The notes beneath the pieces were generated by a model. That model ran no database searches. It was not told where the DNA came from and saw nothing but the letters and a program-made list of their open reading frames with translations. 64,000 bases of DNA from Strongylocentrotus droebachiensis (taxonomy: Eukaryota; Echinodermata; Echinoidea; Camarodonta; Strongylocentrotidae): positions 1 to 64,000 of the forward strand of contig JAVYIG010001590.1 of the NCBI GenBank assembly GCA_035222895.1, in the 5' to 3' direction. A program made the position numbers and the translations under genes. Of this stretch, positions 49,465-60,871 are shown one piece after another; positions within the stretch are counted from its first letter, which is position 1; the number at the start of each line of letters is the position of its first letter.

Positions 49465-52187
49465 AACTTCTTTCCCAGAAAATCCGTATTGGTTGAACTT
49501 GTTCTTATTTTACGATGGTTATTGTTATCCACAGTATAGTTTACATTTGTTTTGTTTGTTTGTTTTTTTATTTTTGTTTTGGGGTTTCTTGGTTTCTTTT
49601 AACTGACTGCTAAGAGAGCATGATTGCATAGATGCTTGTATTAAGTAAGCAAAAAGGGGACCTTCAGGGGACCTCCAACGAGACCACTGCCTTACAACTG
49701 CACCTCCTCATGAAATCTCTATTTTACTCTGTCACTCTACATTCGCAGAAACCTACATTATGACGACAGAATTAGTGTCAATCTACTTAATGGAAATCTA
49801 ACCTTATATAATAGCAAACTACTCTATAAATGAAAGTATTTTTGTTTAAAGGAAGAAGAAAGAGAATGGTGAAAGTTTGAATGAAATCGGACAAAAACGA
49901 GAAAGTTATGATTTTTTGAAAAGTTGTAATCACTGAAGGTAAGGCTCTTCAAATTGACTGAATCGGTAAGGTCTCTGTGATTGTAGTGGCGGACAACTTT
50001 CCCATTTGCTCCAAAACACTCAGGAGGGTTTTTTCGTTTTAGATGACCTATGATGATTATGCTATCCATAATGTATTTTTTGTAGTGTCCCAATGAAAAA
50101 GGCACTTAGGAGAAAAACAGAAATTATTGATTTGTTTGTACACGACAAACCGGAGAATTATCCGCGACTACGTCACAATCCTAAGTATGACCAAATTATT
50201 GCCAATTTGAGATTCGCATAGACTTAGTGATTTCATATTTCAAACATTCATAACTTCCTTATTATTGGTCCGATTCATTTCACACTTTCGCCATTCTGTT
50301 TATCCTATTTTCTGCTTTCATACAAATGAACTTATTTCAAGGGTTGGGATGCCTTTGTTTTAAATGATGTTTGAATGTATTTGCATTTGCAAATGAAAAA
50401 CAAAACATTTTGGCAAACTGGTGGTCCTACACATAAGATATTGTGAATCACCGTACAGAGAGGATGAGAATATAATTCTACAGTATAAAATACCCGTCCT
50501 GAAGTCAGACATGTCATGGGATTCCCGCCACGTTTCTGCAAAGTAGGCCCCTAATGTTAAAACAAATAAACATAACAGACATTGAATGTCAAAAATTCTC
50601 AAATGAATTCTCGTGTCTTCGTTTTATCGCTGGTAATGTTCTACACAATTCAACGAATGAATCTGATGATACAATATTCGGGATGGAAATAAAACAAATT
50701 CCTTTCCGCTGTTCAGTTCTGCAAGTAAACTAAAGTACTTTGAATGCAAACGAGAATTATATTATACACGGAATAAATCGCGAACACAAAGAAGCATGAG
50801 TGGCATGAAATCTTTGTATTCTGATCACATTCCCTAATATGAATTTGTGAACAGCAAGATCTCCGTATGAAGTCACACCCGGGGATTAATTGCCCATCAC
50901 TGCTTCCAATGTCAACCTTTGATGTTGAACTTTGACCCTTGTTAACCTTTGATACTGTTCTACTCAGAGGGGGTGTCAACCGCATCATGACAGTGTTGAA
51001 TCAGCTTGGTGTCAACGCAGGAACGCAGTCTATATTACTTCCGATGGAAAATGTAATGTTGAGGAAAATGTTTTCACAGGTTGTGAAAAATGAATATTGA
51101 GCTTATGGAATTTTCTTGACTGATTCTATGACAAAATGTGGAGAAAACCAGGTCTTATTGATGTCGATAGTCAGTACAATATTGGAATGTGTTCAAGATC
51201 TAGAAAATATATAGCTGAAGATGGTAAAATTCATAATTGATGTCACTCAACATGAAATGTATTTACGGGCCACTTTGGTTACATCTAAACAATTTTAGAT
51301 CATTTCAACGCTTTGCCTCTGACATGTATTGACAATTTTGTTGATAACGAATATGGACCGATGATGATGCTGTACCTTTTACATACCCAGATATTGATCT
51401 ATCAACATACATGGCAAGTTATGTCTTTCTCAGAAGTCGAATTAAAATGTCATAAGCAATGATATACCAATTTCTTCGTCATAAACTTTAAACGCACGAG
51501 CAATGTGGTTTTCAGATGAGGGAGACTGTTATGGTATCGTACTACTAAAAAAATGGATCTTTAAAAAATGTATGTTATTATTTATTATAATCATTACAAA
51601 ATAGAAGGTGTGGCGAGATAAATCTTTAAAAAAGAAAGACATTGGAATTAGAATTACACCGATTACCACTCTTTCTATATGTATAGTTATTTCTCATAAC
51701 CCCTGTGATGTGTAGATCTAAGATTAAAGAGATAACAATAAGACTGAAATTATCATATTTTAATCAAACATTCCTGATTGTCCTTTTCCCCAAGATTTAT
51801 GCAACATTCCGGTTTGTTTAATAAATTTCGTTTATTTTCTTACTTTATAATTTATACTTTGTTTGGTAGCTGTTGTTTCATTCCTTTATAATGCAGTCAA
51901 TAATATTGTTGATATCGTTTATTTGATTTTATATATTGCCCTCGCCTCTCATTAATAATTGCTTTTTAATTAGGATTTATTCTCAACCAAATTCGATATT
52001 CCAGAATCTGTCCATTCGAAAGTCGCCCTTGTCATTATACAACCAGGGCCAACCCTCCCCTTGGGCGGAGTTGATGATTAAAGCAGGGATATGGGAGGAA
52101 CCTTTGCTGTATTTGATTAGACTGGAGTTTAGTGATGCAAATGGCGTAACCTTGCGAACCCAGCAATCGTGTAGTGTATCCCATCGT
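49465..52187. other. Non-coding DNA, no gene seen
   Basis: AT-rich. TGAACTTTGACCC at 50926-50938 is a direct-repeat-1 nuclear receptor site (see findings). Confidence 0.4.
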
Positions 52188-52339
52188 CATTGGCGGATCC
52201 GGGAAGGGACACGGGGAACACGACGTGCTCCAATAAGGAAAACCCTATTTTGCTCAGTGTCACTGGTTTTTCAGACAAGTCTCTCTCTCCCCCCCCCCCC
52301 CTTCCCGCTTCCCGCCAGAGAATGCTGGACCCTCCACTG
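52188..52339. mobile_element. Possible short hAT-like element
   Basis: Left CATTGGCGGATCCGGG and right CTGGACCCTCCACTG are partly inverted and resemble the 21611-21833 element ends. A C run lies inside. No target-site duplication was found. Confidence 0.3.
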
Positions 52340-53741
52340 ATCCTGGCGTCATCCGAGGATGGTTAGTGTTGGTTCTTATGGAAATGAAGAGTCAAAACAC
52401 AGATGGGGAAGAAGGTCGTCTCGTAAAAAACTCCATAATTGTGGATATTTTTGCATTTTGATGACGCCTTGGCCCTTGTGCGGCACCTATTGAAATGTGT
52501 GAATATGATAATGATAATTATTACGAAATGATTTCATATGGGATATAGATGATAATAACTCATTGAAATGTGCGAATATTACAAATGTCAATGACGTATT
52601 ACGTGATTTCTATTATTATAGGATATACAATAAGTTATTGTAAGTGCACATTCCTTTCTTTGTCCTTTTGGTTGCAAATGGGAGAACGACAACAAAATAT
52701 TGATTAATTTATAGATGATAACTTCGACGATGACTACTCTGAATTGAATTGCTTTACTGACCATCAATCTTAAACAAGAAAGATTAATCAGATAGTGGAA
52801 ATGTTATAGCGGGACCTCTCTAGATCTGATCATTATACAGGCCAATTTTTTTTAACGTCTGTTACGAATCGGATCTGCTTCATGTTTGCAAGAAAATTGT
52901 TCCTTGAGTAATTCTAGTTCTCAGGAAAAAAAAAGCCCTCCTAAATCCACAAGTGGAAGTGGATGCTATGTGGGGAATACATTTTCGATCAAAATGTTCA
53001 AATCAATCAATGCATACATCAACATCAATCGTCATACACAGACGAAAAACCGTAAACTTGTTTCTACGAACTTAAACTTGATAGAGGGCAGCAAATCGAT
53101 TTTGGATGGTGGACTCTTGCAGCTGTGCATGGGCATATCAAATAGCTTACAGTTGTAGAAAGTATTCTTAACGAAAATAAATTTGCAGATGATTTGTTTT
53201 CGATTGGAAGTTTTGTTTTGAATAAATGAAGAGAATTCCCTAATACAGATATAGGACATAGACAGACTTTACTTTGTTTCCCCCTTCGTTTTCTTTAAAC
53301 TTTCATAGTCCATTTTGATAATCTTTCCTCATCAGGATAATATAAGGATTGAAAGCTTTCGTAAATAAGAAATTATTGAGACTGGTTTATTTTTTCTGTA
53401 TAATTATGCAATTACAGGTCTGTCATTGTTTGTTTCAATTCCAGAAGATCAGTATTTAGACCAGTGAAGGGCATAAAATGTTGTTCTACTTTCGAGTTCA
53501 ACATCTATAACTTATAAGATGCTCTGAGGGTATCTTTGCAAATTATAATGTTTCAAACATAGAGGGCTCCCTATAACTGGGTCGTGTTCACGATTCGTTC
53601 TTTTACAACTTGGTTTCCTAATCCACATCAGCGGATCCATGGCGGGGAAAGGAGGACTATAAGAGAAAAGAGAAAATTGAAATAGGAAGGATAGAGAAAT
53701 ATAGAGGAAGAAGTAGGAAAAAAAAAGAAAAACAAAAGAGA

Positions 53742-53783
<42 letters not shown>

Positions 53784-54183
53784 ACACCCTCGGAGATTTA
53801 AAATCTATAAATTATCTCATTTATTTTATCCATCAAGTATTTTTCTTCTTCAGAATTGGAACCCCCCCCCCCTTCACTTATATCAAACGGCTCGAATAAC
53901 TTGAAAGTTTATGAGCAAATTTGGCTATAACGATCATCACCATCCGACATCATCATCGTCAACACCATCATCATCATCATCATCAGAGTGAATACGTAAC
54001 ACCATGCAGTTGAAATCGAATAGACTAAAAAGAAAGAAAAAGCGAACCATGAAGGACTAATTTGGGCTTCGTATAACAATATTTTTATAATCTTTAAACA
54101 AAATACTCGGGTTTAGTCCCTTCGTCAGCCATCCACTTGCAATTTTCTCCATCTCCATCCCAATTAAAAAAAGGGGGCAAGTT
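52340..54183. other. Non-coding DNA with simple repeats
   Basis: Includes (GA)n at 53744-53778 and an ATC repeat at about 53960-53983. No gene supported. Confidence 0.4.
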
Positions 54184-55006
54184 GGGGGGGGGGGGGGGCG
54201 GGGGGGGGGGGGCAGAGTGCCTCCACTTTTTCAAGCACCCGAAAAGTGCCCCTTTTTACAACGCAATAGTGCCACCTTTACTTTGACAAGTGCCCCTATT
54301 AATTTGTAAAAGTGCACCTTCCCCTTTTCAACTCTGATAAGTGCCCCTTTTATTTGGACACGTGCCCCTTTTCCTTCGACAAGTTCCCATTTTTCTTTTG
54401 CAATAAGTGCCCATTTTCTATTCTCATAAGTGCCCTTTTTAATCTCTAGTAAGTGCCCCTAGTTAGGTACGAGAAGTGCCTCTTTTCACTTTTGATAAGT
54501 GCCCCCTTCACCTCTGGTAATTGTCCTATTTAAATCTGAGAGGTACGTACCTCTTTTACTTTGACAAGTTCCCTTTTCCTTTCTAAGAAGTGCCCCTTCC
54601 CCTTTTAATAACAACCCCCATTTTAACTTGGATAAGCGCAACTTACATTTTCACATGTGCCCTTTTCCCTTTCTAATAAGTGCCCCTTTTCCTAATGATA
54701 AGTGCCCCATTAAAAAAGAGCCCCTTCCCCTTCTGCTTCTCATAAGTGCCCCTTCTCTGGTAAATCACCCTTTTCAGGTACAAGAAGTTACTCCTTTTCA
54801 CTTCTGATAAGTGCCCCCCTTTACCATTCAAATATTGAAATCATCCCTGAAAATTGTAATCACAATGTAGGGGTATATACCAATGTCAAAAAATTGGTAA
54901 ATAATGGCCTTGAGATTACCCTTTGTAGGTGCCCTTTTTTTCTCTCCAGAAAGTGCCCTTTTTCTTGTTGCCCCCCCCCCACTTTGGAAGTCGCTCGGCC
55001 GCCCCT
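54184..55006. repeat. Degenerate 22-25 bp minisatellite inside a G-rich element
   Basis: From about 54210 to 54826 the phrase AAGTGCCCCTTTT, with a variable CTTCTGAT-like spacer, repeats roughly 25 times at 22-25 bp intervals with much variation. G runs precede it at 54184. A C run and CGCTCGGCCGCCCCTG (54991-55006) follow; that end looks like the hAT-like right ends elsewhere in the window. The array is probably an internal expansion of a transposon, but the left end and target-site duplication were not found. Confidence 0.8.
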
Positions 55007-55319
55007 GCATAGGGCCTACTCCATCTAGAATATCGGCGAAAAAGTGAGAATGGGACATTTCGTTACTATATTTGCCTTGATATCAATCTAATCATGACAT
55101 AATAATGAAAAGAAAACAAGTTTAGGTATAGGTCTAATTATATCTCACCTCGTAAAACCTAGAGTCCGTGCATTGTACATCCCCTGTCTGTTGTTAGGGG
55201 GAACTGAGCAAAATGCCTCTCCGTTGAACAAATAAGGGAGTTTATTTTGTTTCTTTCTGTTTAAGTGATTATATTAACTGTTTTTGTCAAGGGATGTTTG
55301 GAGTGAAAAAGCAACCTAA

Positions 55320-55789
55320 AGACAAAGTGCAGTGATTACGCACCTCCGCCACACACTGAAACGTCACCAGCGTGTAGCGCGCGCAGGACGAACGCGTACG
55401 AGTGCAGTCATTTTTTCCATTAGCTCCAGCTGTAATTGGGTTGCCAACGTGTTTTCGCGGGTACCGTACCGGGGCAGTTTAGGCAGAGCTTATGTATGCA
55501 CGATATGTTCCAGCGGCTGCGCTGCATGCATGAACTTGGAACTCCCCGACCGGTTCTTTTCGCGGTGGTCAATTCGCCAAATTCTTGTCGCTGAAACTCT
55601 GTTGATGTTTAGTTAAAAAGAACCAAGTTGAGAACAGCAAGTTAGCTTTTTTCGGTACTAGTTAATTTACACATTTTCATAGACTCCGTGGAGATAGTTT
55701 TATCGGCATAAGATCAGAGCTTGCAGGGTGATTACAACCGGAGATTTTATCTTGTTTTCGGGGAACGATTCATCACCCCATCGCGCACG
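55320..55789 (+). promoter_or_regulatory. PRKAR2A: CpG-rich promoter and 5' UTR of the PKA-RII gene
   Basis: CpG density rises sharply between about 55330 and 55570 (for example GTAGCGCGCGCAGGACGAAC), against AT-rich DNA on both sides. The CpG-rich part lies about 220-460 bases upstream of the start codon. No TATA box is obvious. An in-frame stop at 55709-55711 bounds the coding frame. The exact start site is unknown. Open frames here (for example 55332-55616) are attributed to CpG-rich composition. Confidence 0.5.
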
Positions 55790-55997
55790 ATGAACTTCGA
55801 AATACCGGAAGGTCTTACTGACTTGTTGCAGGACTTCACCGTTGCTGTGCTTCGGGAAAAGCCTAGTGATTTAGTCGAGTTCGCTTCGTCTTACTTCGCC
55901 AAATTGCAAGAAAATAATATTAGTTTAGGTGGAAAACGTGGAGTGACTTTCACTGCACCAGAAGATGCTGAATCTGATATCGACGATGAACCACCAG
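55790..55997 (+). CDS. PRKAR2A: PKA type II regulatory subunit, coding exon 1 (D/D domain)
   Basis: Encodes residues 1-69 and the first base of codon 70. Residues 1-43 match the dimerization/docking domain of RII subunits: [10 protein letters not shown] (5-14), [17 protein letters not shown] (16-32) and YFAKLQ (35-40). In this family the domain dimerises the regulatory subunit and binds A-kinase anchoring proteins, placing PKA at membranes and cytoskeleton. Ile5 is kept and residue 3 is Phe. An acidic linker follows ([12 protein letters not shown]). ATG 55790 is the first in-frame ATG after the stop at 55709. The exon ends in CCACCAG with donor GTAGAT (55998), phase 1. This is RII by its N-terminus; the alpha/beta split of vertebrates need not apply. 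Confidence 0.93.
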
Positions 55998-56049
55998 GTA
56001 GATAAAGCAACAACACGTTGAGAATGAATTAACAAAAAAAATAACAGTC

Positions 56050-56115
56050 GAGTTGGACAGAAGTCAGAAATGTAAATGAATGTCTGTTGTTATGATGGTT
56101 ACTTCTGTCCAACTC
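56050..56115. repeat. Perfect 15-bp inverted repeat, 36-nt loop
   Basis: GAGTTGGACAGAAGT (56050-56064) and ACTTCTGTCCAACTC (56101-56115) pair without mismatch. It begins 53 bases downstream of exon 1, so the nascent RNA could fold close to the splice donor. Confidence 0.85.
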
Positions 56116-56214
56116 TAGATCTTTTTCTGTTTTCTTTTACATATGCAGGTCTAAAGTAATGTTTTATTTTGTTATCTTATTGATTGGGCGGGGGGGGGGG
56201 GAGGAACGGGAGGA

Positions 56215-56500
56215 GAAGTAGACCGTCACTGTCTGGACTGTAGTGTAGTCGTGTAGACTACAGATTATACAGACAGTGTTGTCTAGACAGACATGGGGTT
56301 TTTAATTTTTAAAGAATAAATAACTTGTTTGGTGCACAATTGCCATGTATGATGTAGTCTATACCAAGACCGAGACGTATGTCCAGACAGGTTGTGTATC
56401 CGGAAAGTGTATAGACTAGTCTAGAGGTCTATTTAAAACAGCAATTTGAATAATTTACAAGCAGTAGGGTCTAGACTATATCATTAGACATTACCGTAGA
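56215..56500. promoter_or_regulatory. Cluster of AGAC/GTCT words with two GTCTAGAC palindromes
   Basis: At least 15 AGAC or GTCT tetramers fall in under 300 bp, about two expected by chance. They include the palindrome GTCTAGAC twice (near 56282 and 56469). GTCTAGAC is the classic SMAD-binding palindrome, but the clustering may simply reflect local repeat decay. Confidence 0.25.
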
Positions 56501-56970
56501 TCCTGTATTTTTATCTAACTATTTAAAGGCACATGACTGTTCAGATGGGCGCTTGTGTACTTCTGTATCCATTTTTGACCCAAGGGCCATAAGTACGACG
56601 TGGAGGTACCCTACTAGAACATGTCAAAAAAATCAACTTCATCTTCATCAAAATTTTTTTGTTTTGTTCTAATTATATGGTCATTATATAAAGACGTTAT
56701 ATTTCTTACCATTTTAGTGTCAATCTTTTTTGTCAAATTTTTCCTAAAAAACGAAGACTTATGCCCCGTTGACACTTGCCTGCATTTTGGTTTGCGCATA
56801 GTTTGCGCAAAGACACATACTCTTGCGTGCCAATGCGGGAAGTATTTGTGGTAACGTGCTGGAGGATGCGGGCCGTGCGTGAAATGCGTGACAAATTTTT
56901 TGAAAATGTTCAAAATTTTGGCATGACAATTTTGTTTGGCAACCTTCGTGAACTATGCGCAGTTTTTTAA

Positions 56971-57480
56971 GTTTTTGAATGGTTGATAATTTTTTTAAAG
57001 TATAAGTTCTTAGTCAATGGAACTTGGACTATAGGGTTATCAAGTATCCCCAATCATGTGAGTAAAATTTCAGGTCACAAAGTCAAGGTTAAAGGTCATT
57101 TCAGGTCAACAGACTTGGACTATGTTGTGGCATCATCATCAAAAACTTAACTTAAGGTTAAGTTTTTGAATTTTTGAAATAAATTTGAAAGTATAAGTTC
57201 TTATTCAATGAAACTAGGACTATAGGGTTATCAAGTATCCCCAATCATGTGAGTAGAATTTCAGGTCACTAAGTTAAAGTCAAAGTTCATTTAAGGTCAA
57301 CAAACTTAGGCTTTGTTTCAACATCAAGATTTTGAATTTTTAGCATATTTTCAAAATTGTTTGTTCAAATTCCATGAAACTTGTACCCAAGGGTTATCAA
57401 GTATCACAAAACATATGACACAAATTCCAGGTCACAAGGTCAAAGGTCATTTTAGGTCAGTTGACTTATGTTTTCACAAC
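56971..57480. repeat. Three-unit tandem repeat rich in AGGTCA half-sites
   Basis: Units begin at about 56971, 57162 and 57328. Each holds TATAAGTTC-like sequence, GGGTTATCAAGTATC, then a TTTCAGGTCAC-AAAGGTCATT block. The spacing is about 191 then 166 bp, and the third unit is the most diverged. Perfect AGGTCAAAGGTCA lies at 57437-57449. Confidence 0.9.
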
Positions 57481-57961
57481 TTTATATGAGAATTAATAAA
57501 TCATTTTTTAGAAATTAATTTGTTCATATTTCATTCGAGCTATCGATCCTGGTACAATTAATAGTAATTATTACCCGTATCAGACATCTGAGCAGTGGTT
57601 TTACACAATCATATTACACTTGTTTGAAATCCTAAAAGGGCTAATCGGGGAATATGAGACCATATTTACCTTTCATGAAAAAGCCTATGGACTTTACGTG
57701 TAAAAAAAGCATGAAATATAAGACCATATTCACCGCGCCGTATTTTGTCATTTTCATTGCGCATCTATTATGCGTACGTGAACCTGCGCAGTGCGCACTC
57801 TATTGTGACGTAATAATCACACCAAATTGGATACACTGTATCAAAAATTTTGTGAAGCAGCTGGATGCACAGTGCTGGTTTGACAAAGTTTAATCAGTTC
57901 TATGAGATCAACATGTATGTATTTGCTCTAGATGTCTGATTTAGATAATAATAACAATATT

Positions 57962-58090
57962 GACTGGCTTAACTTTCGGGAGATACCACATATATTTTCC
58001 TCACAAGACCCATATTGCCCTCGTCTTTGAATTGGGGCAATATGAGTCTAGTTTAGGAAATATTATGTGGTATCTCCCTCAAGGCCAGTC
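57962..58090. mobile_element. Foldback MITE, near-complete palindrome of 129 bp
   Basis: GACTGGCTT...GGGAGATACCACATA on the left is mirrored by TATGTGGTATCTCCC...AAGGCCAGTC on the right. The inner arms also pair (CCCATATTGCCC with GGGCAATATGAG). The flanks AATATT and CATATT may hold a short target duplication. No coding content. Confidence 0.8.
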
Positions 58091-58249
58091 CATATTATAT
58101 AAATATTCTTCTGATGATTCTTGGTCAATATTCACTTCAAAATGCTGATTAATTAATTATTTAATTTAATCAATTGAATTTAATATTTTATATGGAATAT
58201 CTAATTGTAGCCTTTAATTACTACATGTAGTAAAGACCAATAATATTAT

Positions 58250-58318
58250 ATGATGTTAGCGCTCTGAGCCTTATGGGAATGGCGCCCTAAATGTTCATTG
58301 TATTGTATTGTATTATAT
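58250..58318 (+). mobile_element. L2-like LINE 3' tail
   Basis: TTAGCGCTCTGAGCCTTATG, then GGCGCCCTAAATGTTCATTG, then a (TATTG)n run to about 58318. This order of GCGCTYTGAGC, GGCGC-TAAATGTT and a short tandem tail is the L2-type 3' signature. No reverse transcriptase remains upstream. Confidence 0.65.
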
Positions 58319-59391
58319 TCAGAGGATTTCATTTTTGGGGTCCTGTTAATGGGCCACCCTGCTAGATAAATAATGTTCCAACCTCAATTTGTCAACATAT
58401 CGAATAGCGCCGGTGAGAGCGTTTCCCTTGTTAATTATTACGGTCGCTAACGTCAGGCACGCTGTATTGTATTGTACTTGTGCAGCGGTTTGTTGTGAAA
58501 GCTGTGAGAAAGTGTATATAATAATGACTTGGTTTTAGGAAAAATACTCAAAAAGAGATACGAAAATTGACACGAAACAGGTAAGAAACTTACAACTTTT
58601 AAATCATGACCATTATTTGACCAATTGATCAAGGTTTGTGGATCTCATGAATGCTGACATTTTGTTATGTAGACTCTTGATCTCTATGGCCAAGGGTTCT
58701 AATAAAGCTACGTACCCTGCGAATATGCACAATGTGTACAGACATGGGGCTAGGGCGCAATTAAAACTTAATGTTTTCGCCAAGTACATGTACAGTGTAC
58801 ATGTGTAACAGTGGTACAGTATGCAGACCATGGATGAAAAGCAAAAATGAATTTGATGAAAATCAATTGGTTTTTACTATTGAAAAGATTTGTCAAAATG
58901 TACCTAAAAATTATTTTAAACATTGACTTAAGTAATTACTTCAGTTTGAGTCATGTACAGGTATATCATGTACACATACATGTAATGTACATGTACAGGA
59001 AGATACAGGCTAGTAGGCTACAGGTAGATTTATACACTTACAAACGGTAGTGCTCTAATTTTTTAAAGGAGATAGGATAAGGATATCTCAACATGAAATT
59101 CAAGGCTTTATATTTTTAGTATAATATCTCATTCATTATAAGTGCAATATGCTTTGTAAAGGAATCAATCGGTTGTACTAGTGTCACGTTTTGTGTTAGT
59201 AAATTCCTATTTATTACGTCACAAGACTCCAGAGCAACCTTCTTTCAAGTGAATAATCAATAGATATATTGATCTGTGAAAACACCTGGCCTTTTGTAGC
59301 CTTCACAGTGTCCTGTGCAAAAGTGAATACAAGTGTTATAAAACCGAAGAGGTTAACTTTCATGACTTTTTTTAAATTATTTTTTTATAAA

Positions 59392-59411
59392 GGGGGGGGG
59401 GGGGGGGGGGG
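59392..59411. repeat. 20-G homopolymer
   Basis: Exactly twenty G in intron 1, flanked by T/A-rich sequence. Confidence 0.95.
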
Positions 59412-60835
59412 TGTTTTTTGTTTTTGTTTTAAAAAAAATTGTTATATCATGGTCACTGGAGAATGATTTAATGTAGCATCCGTCTAGTCCGGAGATGGGA
59501 TAGGGTACATTGTAAGTGACACTAAGGTGAACTGCATCCATTTTTATGTATCACACAGTGATGAGGATGTTGCACATTGTAGACCCAAAGGCTACAGTAT
59601 ACTGTAAATGTATTACAGGTACATGTAGGAGACAGTAATTGTGGCCCCTTTGTGTGATCTTCTAATTCTCTGTTGGCCTTTGTGATGGCTGTACATTTGT
59701 AACCCTTTATAAATTGATTACCATGAAAATCAATATAATTATAATTATGAAACGTGGTATGAGTGACTATAAAAAAGTCAAAATCTTTTGGTTGAAATTG
59801 GAAAATTCACTTTGATTAGAGGTTGAAATAACCGACTGCTGTAAAGAGTAGGCCAAATACTTTGGTAAACTACTTGATTTTATTTGCAATTGAATACATA
59901 AAACAAGATAACAATCTTGTTAAGGGTTGTATTTTTCTTCACCGAGTGGTGTAATATATACATGTATAATGCAATCCCATTTGGATACAAAGAGAATGAA
60001 TTCCTCAATACATGTATATCAGACAGGAATTTGGGGGTTTGTCTGCTTTGTGTACATGAACAACTGTACATTGTTCATGTTGGTGTATTCATGCTTACAG
60101 TAGCTTGGCCTTGGCAAAATAATTCACAATACCTACATGTATTACCTTTATAGCATTTGATGGCAATACTTAGGTTTTCTCAAATTGAAAAGGATAAGGT
60201 CGACTCAGACTGAATTTCAAATTAAATTGTATAATACATTGTGTTTGTATTCTAGAGACATTAATAGTGATATGACATTGGCAACTCTGTACAATGCAGA
60301 TTTCCAGGGTGTGTCTATTAGGCTGCAGGTGTGTAGCTCAACTGTAAAACCAGAAACCTGTACATGAATGTGTGCAAACCTTGTGTGAATCTATTGAGTG
60401 GTCAAGAGTTTCATACCCAAAAATGATTAACACAGCGCCAGCTTTCAACTTTTGCAATTCATGAAAGCCAGTCCTTGAAAATTAGCAAAAATGTCATCTC
60501 AGTTGCATGTGTACGGTAGGTAGTTTTTAATTACCGGTACCGGTATGTTGTTTTGTCTTCCATAAAAGTCTGGCGGGAGAATGAATGTCATTTACGAATT
60601 ATGTATTCCAAAAGCATTATTATCATTATCACATGCAGATATTTATTTCTTTTGTAATTTTGTAATCACAAAAGATGAAAAGGTTTTTGTTGAGGTAGTA
60701 GGCCCATGTGGTTTAAACCTGCACTGCAAAATGCTGTACTTACTGTATGCTTGTTTAAAACTATAAAGCTTTCTAAAATGCAGTTTACAAGTGCTTTCAG
60801 TGATATTAATGATTGTATTTCCTTTTATTTTGCAG

Positions 60836-60871
60836 AACTTCCCAAGAACAGATATGCCAGAAGGAAATCAG
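60836..60871 (+). CDS. PRKAR2A: PKA type II regulatory subunit, coding exon 2 (inhibitor site)
   Basis: A 36-nt exon between TTTTATTTTGCAG and GTAAGG. With the base carried from exon 1 it reads E-LPKNRYARRKS, residues 70-81, and leaves phase 1 again. RRKS (78-81) is the pseudo-inhibitor/autophosphorylation site. In RII it occupies the catalytic cleft of PKA until cAMP binds, and Ser81 marks it as type II, since RI has Ala or Gly there. Vertebrate RII shows the same acidic-linker then RxxRRxS order. The following exon, expected to begin with a V-x-A-E-x-YNP-like sequence and lead to two cyclic-nucleotide-binding domains, is not in the window. Confidence 0.9.

Larger units (their letters stand above)
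55998..60835 (+). other. PRKAR2A: Intron 1 of the PKA-RII gene
   Basis: Bounded by GTAGAT and a TTTTATTTTGCAG acceptor. It carries a hairpin, an AGAC/GTCT cluster, a tandem repeat with AGGTCA sites, a foldback MITE, an L2-like tail and a 20-G run, each listed separately. TACATGTA octamers are frequent between 58.2 and 60.2 kb. No further exon was recognised inside. Confidence 0.85.

Noticed and set aside
55332-55616. 94-codon + strand frame before PKA-RII
   Set aside because: Product of CpG-rich promoter composition; no domain and not in frame with the confirmed start region.
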